64,000 nt of DNA, taken from the NCBI RefSeq assembly GCF_019704555.1, contig NZ_AP024745.1:4596501-4660500 (forward strand), read 5' to 3'. The translations under genes were made by a program, and so were the position numbers. Of this stretch, positions 1-9,000 are shown piece by piece. The notes below the pieces were generated by a model that saw only the letters and a list, made by a program, of their open reading frames with translations, searched no databases and was not told where the DNA came from. The DNA is from Actinoplanes sp. L3-i22. GTDB lineage: Bacteria; Actinomycetota; Actinomycetes; Mycobacteriales; Micromonosporaceae. Within the stretch, counting starts at the first letter, position 1. Every line of letters begins with the position of its first letter.

Positions 1-2
1 TG

Positions 3-3000
3 GTGCTGGGCGCGGCGCCGGCCGGCACGCGCGACTACTACCGGGTGCTCTCGGGCGGCGATCCGGCGGCCGGGCTGTGGCTTTCCCAGGTGCTGTTCGC
101 CGTGGTGAGCTGGATGCAGGCCACCGGGTTCGCCGCGAGCGAGCTGGCCGAGATCCTCGGCGGGCGCCCGGAGCCGGCCGACGGCGAGCAGGTCGCGGTG
201 CTGGAGACGATCCGGCGCGCCTTCGACCCGGTGGCGTTGAGCGCCGAGGTGTTCGTCTCGGATCGGTTCTCCGAACGCGCCGCGACGGTGATCCACGACG
301 TGCTGACCGCCTACGACACGGCCGTGGTCTCCGGCCGCGACGACCGGCTGCTGCGCCTGGACCCGGCGGGGGTGCCGGCCGCGGCCTACGACGCGGTACG
401 CGACCTGGGCGTGCTGGCCGCGGAGGACTTCACCGGGCTGGGCCTGGACCAGCGGCTCACCGCGAAGATCTACGCCAACCTGGTGCACCTCGGGGTGTTG
501 CGGGCCGACGGCACTCTCGCCGTCGAGTCCACCGCCGGCCTGCGTCTGGCCAGCGACTTCAGCGTGTGCGCCGAGATGCTGTTCAAGACGATCAGCTCGG
601 TGGTCAACGGAACCGCGTCGCTGTTCCCGTCGGACCTGGTGGCGCTGGACAACCTGACGCCGCCACAACAGGCCGAGCTCTACCACAACCTGATCTTCAA
701 CGGCTACCTGGACGAGGCCGGCGACCTGCGGCAACCCGACTTCTTCCTGGACGCCGCGAACCTCGCGCAATTCGCCGTCAACGTCGACCTCGACGACGTC
801 GCCGCATCGGTGTGGCAGCTGCTCGACGCCCGGATGGCCGGCTTCCGCGCGCAGCCGCTGCTGATCGACCCGCAGATCTTCGCCGACCTGCGGCTGAGCG
901 GGGCGCAGCTGGCGGCGCTGACCGAGAGCCTGCGGTTCAACGGCTACCTCGACGAGGCCGGCGCCTACCGGGACAAGCCGGCCCTGCAGCGGCTGGCCGT
1001 CGCCGACTTCCGGCTCGCCCTGGCGTTCTATCCGCACCGTAGGGCCGTCCTGGACGCGATGCGGGCGCAGATCGCCGCGTTGCGGGCCGAGCTGTACACG
1101 TTCACCCCGGACGACTTCGTGCCGCTCGCCGACGCCGCGATGGGCCAGCGGGTGCTCACGGCGCTGCAAGCCACCTGTCTGAGCGACGATCGGGTGCGCG
1201 ACGAGGCGCTGTTCGCCGACCCGGACGCGGTGCTCGACCTCGGCGCCGGCTTCACCGACGGGGAACAGCGGACCGTCTTCGATCAGATCGCCACGGTGCT
1301 CGACGACCAGCGGCCGTACCGGATCAGCGGCGAGGCGCTCGCCGAGCTCGGCCTCACCGGCGACGAGCAGGATCAGCTCGTCGCGCAGCTGACCGGCATG
1401 GGCCTGCTCGACGAGGCCCGTGCGGTGGCGCCGGACTGGCTGGCGTACTTCGGCAACGCCGGCAACGCGCTGGACTTCGCGCTGCCCGGGCTGGAGGACT
1501 ACCGCACCGACATCTTCTTCGTGCTGCACGCCGTGGCGGGCGAACAGCAGGCGGCGATCACCGAGATCGGCGCGCGCCTGACCGACTGCGCGCAGGCGCA
1601 GCGCGACGCCTTCGCCGGTGCGCTGGCCGACGCGTTCGGCGTGCCGGCCGGCCCGGCCGCCGCGATCGCCGAGGCGGTGACCGGCGGCCCGGCGCAGGCG
1701 CTCGACGTCCTGCTGGCACCGGTGCTGGCGGCCGCCGACGCCGCCGGCGGCCAGGTGCGGGCGGTCCCGGCCGATCCGCACTTCCGGTTCGCTTTCCGGC
1801 GGGTGCGCCGGTTCGCGTTGCTGGCCGGCAAGCTCGGCCTGGATCCGGCCGAGATCGCCGCCGTGTTCACCGACCAGGACCTGGTGGGCAAGTTCGGCGA
1901 GCATCTGGTGCTGCCGCCCGGGGTGACCCGCTTCGACACGGTGCTGGACAGCTTCGACGGCACGATCTACGCGTTCAGCGCCGGGGCCTACTGGACCTAC
2001 TCGGCGAGCACCTACGCCCTGGCCGACCCGGCGCCCAAGCCGCTGCCGCAGCTGTCGGCCCGGTTCGAACCGCTGGTGCGGATGGACGCCGCGTTCCGCT
2101 ACGACGCCGGCACCGAATGGCTGGTCGGCCGGGACGCGCAGGGCGCCTCGCACGCGTTCACCCGCGCGAAGGGCAGCACCCGCTGGGTGCCGCGCGAGCA
2201 GCTCTGGGGCCGGATCCGCAACAACTTCGACGACCCGGCGCGCCTCGACGCCGGCTTCGTCGACGCCGACGGCCACACCTACCTGTTCTGCGGCGACCAG
2301 TACGTGCGCTACTCGGGCACCGACTTCGACGTGGTCGACGAGGGCTACCCGCGCGACACCGCGCAGTGGTGGGAGCGGGAGGAGCTGGGCGCGCCGTTGC
2401 CGGCGGCCTTCCGCGCCGCGATCGACGCCTGTTTCCAGGACCGCGACAACCGGATCCACCTGTTCGCCGGCGACCAGTGGCTGGCCGGCGGGTCCGGCCG
2501 GCCGCCGCAGCCGATCGCCGAGTTCTGGGGAAAGGTCCGCAACAACTTCGAGCACGCGAGCCGGATCGACGCCGCCGCGGCCGACGGGCCGGTGGTCCGG
2601 TTGTTCGCCGGTGACCAGCAGCTCGCGTACTCCGACTGCGTCGAGAACGACGGCGTCCGGGCCGACGAGGGCTACCCGCGCCGGATCGCCGACGTCCCGC
2701 CGGCGTTCGAAAGCCGGGTCGACGCGGCGTTCGTCGACGCCGAGGGCGTGACCCACCTGTTCAAGGACGACCGGACGGTCGCGCTGGGCGGCTCGGACGC
2801 CGCGGTGGTGCCCACCGCGCAACGGTGGGGTGTGCTGCGCCCGGCACTGCCCGGCGGCAAGGTGGACGCCGGCTTCGTGGGGCTCGACGGCAAGACGTAC
2901 GTGTTCAGCGGCGAGACCTATCTGCGCTACTCCAGCGCCGACTACGCCGTGGTCGACTCCGGCTATCCGCGCCTGATCCGCCGGGACTGGGGCGGGCTGG

Positions 3001-6000
3001 ACCGGGTGGACGCGTCGGTGGTGCTCGACGGCCGGGCCTACCTGTTCGGCGTGGGCGGGCTGCTGTTCGACCTGCCGCCGGGGCTGGACCCGAGCACAGT
3101 GACCCCGGCGCTGCGCAACCGGCTCGCCGAGTACGGGCTCACCCCCGCCGACGCGCAGGGCGCGGCGCCCGAGTGGCGCATCCGCACCGAGCAGGGCATC
3201 ACCTTGACCGTGCGGCAGGAAGGCAAACGCACCAAGGTCTTCGGCGACGGCTCCCGGTTCTACGTGCGCTACTCCTCCGCCGACTACACCACCGCCGACG
3301 CCGGCTACCCCAAGCCGCAGACCGACAACTGGTGGAACCTGCCCGACGGCATCGAGTTCGGACCGGTCGACGCGGTCTTCACCGGCCGCGACGAGCGCAC
3401 CTACCTGTTCTCCGAGGGCCGGTTCATCGTCTTCGACGCCCGGCACCGCTGGTGGTCCGAGCCGCAGCGCCTGCTCGCGCATTGGGACAGCCTGCCGTTC
3501 ACCGCGGTCGACGCCGCGTTCGTGGCTCCGGACGGGCGCACCTACCTGTTCCACGACGACCAGTACGTGCGCTACTCGGGCAGCGACTACACCCAGGTCG
3601 ACGACGGCTATCCACGTACGACCGGCACGTTCTTCGGCCACGTCGTCAACCACATCGGGCGCACCGGCCGGGTGGACGCCGCGCTGGTCACCGACGTGAC
3701 CGAGAGCGTCGACGGGGTCGACGTGCCCCGCAGCTACACCTACCTGTTCTCCGGCGACCAGTACGTGCGCTACGGCGGCGGCGACTATGCGGTGGTGCAG
3801 GACGGGTACCCGCGCGCGCTCGGGCAGCTCAGCTCCGAACCGGGGCTGGCCGCGCTCGACGTGACGCTGGACGCGGTGGACGCCGCCTTCGCCGACCGGC
3901 GCAACACCTACCTGGTACGCGGTGGCACCTGCCACGTGGTGTCGGCCAGCGCCTACCGCCGCTACGACGACATCGCGTGCCTGCCGGGCATGAGCTGCGC
4001 CTTCCTCGAGAACGGCTCGGTGCTGGTGCAGAAGCCGGAGGGCTGGATGCGCCGCTCCGCCCTGGAAGGGCGCTCGGTCAGCGCGACACCGTTCAGGCCG
4101 CGCACGCTGCGCACCGTGCCGGCGAAGTTCCGCACCGGCCTGGACGCGGTGCTGACCGGCGCGGACGGCAACACCTACCTGTTCCAGGGGCCGTCGTGCT
4201 TCAACGTCCGGCTCAACCGGGAGTACCCGATCACCGAGGAGTGGGGCCGGCCCCGCAACACGATCTTCCAGAACAACGTGGTGGACGCGGCGTTCGTGGG
4301 GCGTGACGGGAAGACCTACCTGTTCAGCGACGACCAGTTCGTGGTGTATCCGGACGCGGCCGCCACCACGATCGAGGGCGACCCGCGGCCGATCGGTGAA
4401 TGGGCCGGGCTGACCAGCGTGGGCCTGGCCTACGTACGGGCCGGCGTGACGTACCTGTTCGAGAAGCCCGACGACGCGGGGCGGATGCGGTGCGTGGCCT
4501 ACTCCGGCTGCGACTATCGCAGGCCCGACGACGGCTACCCGATCAGCGTCGACGCCGGTCACTGGCAGGCGCCCGGGGACTTCGGCATTCCCGACGCGGT
4601 GCTGTTCGAGGGCGAGACCATGCTGCTGCTGCGGGACCGGCAGTGCCTGTCCTACAACGAGAAGACCGACGCGTGGTCCTATCCGCGCCCGATCGAGCGG
4701 GTGTGGCCCGGCTTCGGCCAGCTGTTGGCCGGCCGGCCCGAGGACCGGTTGCGTACCGCCTTCACGGCGGCCGACGGCGCGACCTACTTCTTCGCCGGCG
4801 AGCGCTACGCCCGCTACGCCGACGGGGTTTTCGCGCCGCCGGCGCAGGTGCGCGAGCGCTGGGGGCTCTCGCGTAACCCGTTCATCCCGGCCGGCGGCGG
4901 CGCGACGGTGGATGCCGCGTTCGTGTGGCGCGGCGAGCACACCTACCTGTTCTCGCGGGAGAACTATGTCCGCTACACCGGGCCCGACTACCAATACGTC
5001 GACCCCGGCTATCCCAAGCGCATCGCCGGCAACCTGCGCACCGAGGAGCCGTTCGCCAACCTGCCCGAGTCGTTCGAGGACGCCCTCGATGGCATCGACG
5101 CGGTGGTGGCCAACGACCGCACCGTGTACCTGTTCATCGGCGGGGTCTGCCACGTCGTCTCGCACCGGATGAGCGGCACCGTCGGCATCGCCGCGCTGGG
5201 CCGGGTGCGCAACACCATCGCCGAGCGGCAGCGGGTCGACGCCGCGCTGGTCGCCGACGGGCGCACCTACCTGTTCTCGGGCGACCAGTACGTGCGCTAC
5301 TCCGGCCCCGACCAGACGAGCGTCGACGACGGCTACCCGAAGTCGATCGGCGACGCCCTGCCGCACGAGCTGGGCCTGCCGCCGCTGCCGGACGAGTTCG
5401 CCGACGGCCTGGACGCCGCGATCCACCTGCCGGACAACCGGAGCTACCTGTTCAAGGGCCGGGACTTCCTCGACCGGGGCAAGCTGCTGCCGGTCAAGGG
5501 CGCCTGGGGCACCGTCGGCAACGCGTTCACCACCGGCGCGCCCGGCATCGACGCCGCCTTCGTGGCACCGGCCGGCGAGCTGTACGCGTTCCGCGCAGGC
5601 CAGTACGTGCGGTATCCGGCCGGCGCGCTCACCGCAGCCGAGCAGGACCGGCCGGCCCTGGCCGAGGAGGGCTTCCCGCGCACCGTCGTCGACGACTGGG
5701 GTGAGCTGCCGGACGACTTCGAGCAGGGCCCGGACGGCGCCTTCACCTTCGAGGGCCGCACCTACCTGGTCAAGGGCGAGCGTTACGTGCGCTACGCCGA
5801 GGGCCGCTACGACCGCATCGAGCGCACCTTCCCGCAACAGTTCGCGCACCGCTGGTCGTCCACGGCCGACTACCGGCTCAGCGACGTGCACACCATCGCC
5901 CGGTTCGTGCAACTGGCCCGGGCCCACCCGGACGGGCTCGCCACGGTGCTGAGCGACGGGGCCGAGGACCCGTACGCGTACCTGTCACAGCTGTTCGGCT

Positions 6001-9000
6001 GGGACGCCGAGCAGCTGCGCTGGGCCCGCCGCAACAGCGCCCTGTTCACCCGGGCCACCGGCGAGGAACCCCGGTTCGAGATCGAGTTCCTGCTCGCGCT
6101 GGCCGACGCGTTCGCGCTCACCGACCGGCTGGGCGCGCCGCTGAGCCAGGTGCACGCCGAGGTCTGGTCGAAGCTCTACGGCAGCACCGTGGACGTGGAC
6201 GCCGCCGCGGACGCACTGCAGCGGATGCTGCAGCGCCGCACCGGCGCCGCCGACTGGGTCACCCTGTCCGCGCAGATGCACAATGAGCTCAACGTGCTCA
6301 AGCGTGACGCCCTGGTCCCCGCGGTGATCCAGCAGCACCCGGAATTCAGCTCCTCGCGGGAGCTGTTCGAGCGGCTGCTCATCGACGTCGACATGGGCAG
6401 CGCCGGCACCACCTCCCGGGTGCGGGAGGCGATCGCGGCGACCCAGCTGTTCCTGCACCGCTGTCTGCTCGACCTGGAGGCGGTCACGCTGCCCGCCGGC
6501 ACCGACCCGGACGCGGTGCGGCAGCGGTTGAAGCGCTGGTGGAGCTGGATGCGCAACTACCGGGTCTGGGAGGCCAACCGCAAGGTCTTCCTCTACCCGG
6601 AGAACTACCTGCGCCCCGAGCTGCGCGATCACCAGACGCCGGCCTTCCACGCGCTGGCCAACGACCTGCTGCAGGGCGAGATCACCGACGCGGCGGTCCG
6701 CACGGCGTACAAACGCTACCTGGACGAATACACCGAGGTCTCCCGGCTGGCGATCGCCGGTGGCTACGTGTACGTCCCCGACGACGTGCCGGCCGGTACC
6801 CGGCGGCTGGTGCTGTTCGGCCGCACCCGCACCGAGCCGCGGCGCTACTACTACCGCAGCGCCGAGTTCCGCGACGGGGACAAGATCTCCGCCTCCTGGG
6901 ATCCGTGGCTCAAGGTCGACGTGCAGATCGACGCGGAGCGGGTCGACCCGGTCCACGCGTTCGGCCGGGTGTTCGTCTTCTGGCCGGTGATCGAGACGGT
7001 GCTGCCCGACGACCCGGCCAAGACCGTCATCGTCGCCACCCACGACGGCGACGCGCAGAAGGTGACGGCGCCGCCGCCGAAGTACCGGGTCCGGATCCTC
7101 TACTCGTTCGGCAACCTCAACCAGCAGTGGGTGCCGGCCCAGGTGCTCGCGATCGACACGGCCCAGGACGGTCCGATCTCCGAGGTCAACCTCAACGTGC
7201 AGGCGTCGCGGTCGGTGCCGGGCGGTCCGCCCGGTGACCACGACGCGATCGTGGTCTCCTGCTCCTACACCGTGGCGGGCGCGAGCGTCGGCTCGTGCTT
7301 CACGCTGACCCCCGAGCTGTACGGGCTGCGCTCGGGCGACCCGGTGTTCCCGCCCAAGACCGCCGACCTGAGCCGGATCTTCGCCGAGCCGGACACCAGC
7401 CCGATCGATCTTCGGGTGGTGCGGTTCAACGCCCCGGCCGACTCCGAGGACGGGCCGTGGGTCAGCGTCGACCACAAGGGTGGCAGTTTCCTGTGCCGGC
7501 CGATCATCTCGCCGGCCGAGCCGGCGACCCTGCAGCAGCTGCGCGGCAACGAGCTGCGGCTGCCGACCACCTGGGAGCGCATCGACGCGGCGTTCGAGCT
7601 GGCCGGCACGTATCTGGTGTGCTTCGACAACACCGGCCGGCGCTTCGTCACCGCGCCGCCGGGCAAGGCGAGCACCGGCCGGGCCACCCAGGCGATCGGC
7701 GAACGGTGGGGTCTGATCGACACCAACCTGATTCGCACCGGAAAGGTGGACGCCGTACTGGCCCGCCGCGATCACCTGTTCGTGTTCTCCGGCTCGGAGT
7801 ACTACCGCTACCCGGCCGACGCCCTGGGCCAGCTCGACCCCGGCTATCCCCGACGCATCGCCGCCAACACGGAGAACCTGCCACCCTGGTCGCGGATCGA
7901 CATCGCCTGCACCGATGCCGACGGCACCGAATACTTCTACTCGCGGACCGCGAACGTGGTGTCCACCTCGGCCGACCTGACGGTCGGGCGCGAACTGAGC
8001 CTGGTGTGGCCGATCGCCCCCGAGCTTCGGCCGGACACCGCCGCGTACGCCGGCAATCGGGCCTTTTTGATCTTCGGCGACCAGTACCTGGCGGTGGCAC
8101 CCGGCGGTGAGGCCACCCTGCTGCCGCTGGCCGGCAACGAGATCGGCCTGCCCCAGACGCCGTCCGGGCCGTCCATGCCCTACGCCAATGGCCTGGTGCA
8201 GTTCAGCAGCACCGAGAACCTGCACGTCGTGCTGGCCCCGGGCCAGGACGACCACCAGCGACCGAACTTCAGCCTGGGCATCGTCGCGACCACCATCAAC
8301 CGCGCCAACCGGGTGGACGCGGCCTACCGCGACGGTGAACACCTCTACCTGACCGCGGGCGACGAGTTCGTCCGGTACACGGTGACCGCGGACGCGGTCC
8401 CCGACTTCATCGACGACGGCTACCCGAAGAAGATGGCCCAGCCGATCACCGGGGCGTTTCGCCGCAACGGGCAGCGCTACGTGCTCAGCGGATCCCGGTA
8501 CGCGCCGCTGCCGGAGGGCGCCGAGCTGGACACGCCGCTGTCGTTCGCGCCGATCCGGGGCAGCTGGCGAGGGCTGCCGGCGGAGATCCCCGCGCTGCTG
8601 GCCGGCACCATGGACACCGACGACGTGCTGTACTTCTTCGTCGCCGGCGGCCGGTACGCCGCCTATCCGGCATCGAGCACATCGCCCTACGAGATCGCGG
8701 CGCTGCCGCACGAGATCATCCGGCTGACCTCCAGCACCGCGTACGAGTTGAACCGCCGGCTGCTGGTCGGCGGGGTGGACGCGCTGCTCACCCCGCAGAC
8801 CCAGCAGATCGACGAGCTGCCCGGGTTCAGCGCGACCCACTCCGACGCCACCACGATCCGGGTCACCTCGTCGGCGCTGACCACCGGGGTGCCGGCCAGC
8901 TCCCACCTGGACTTCACCAGCGCCAACGGCGGCTACTACTGGGAGATCTTCTTCCACGCGCCGCTGCTGATCGCCCAGGCGCTCAACGGCGCCCAGCGCT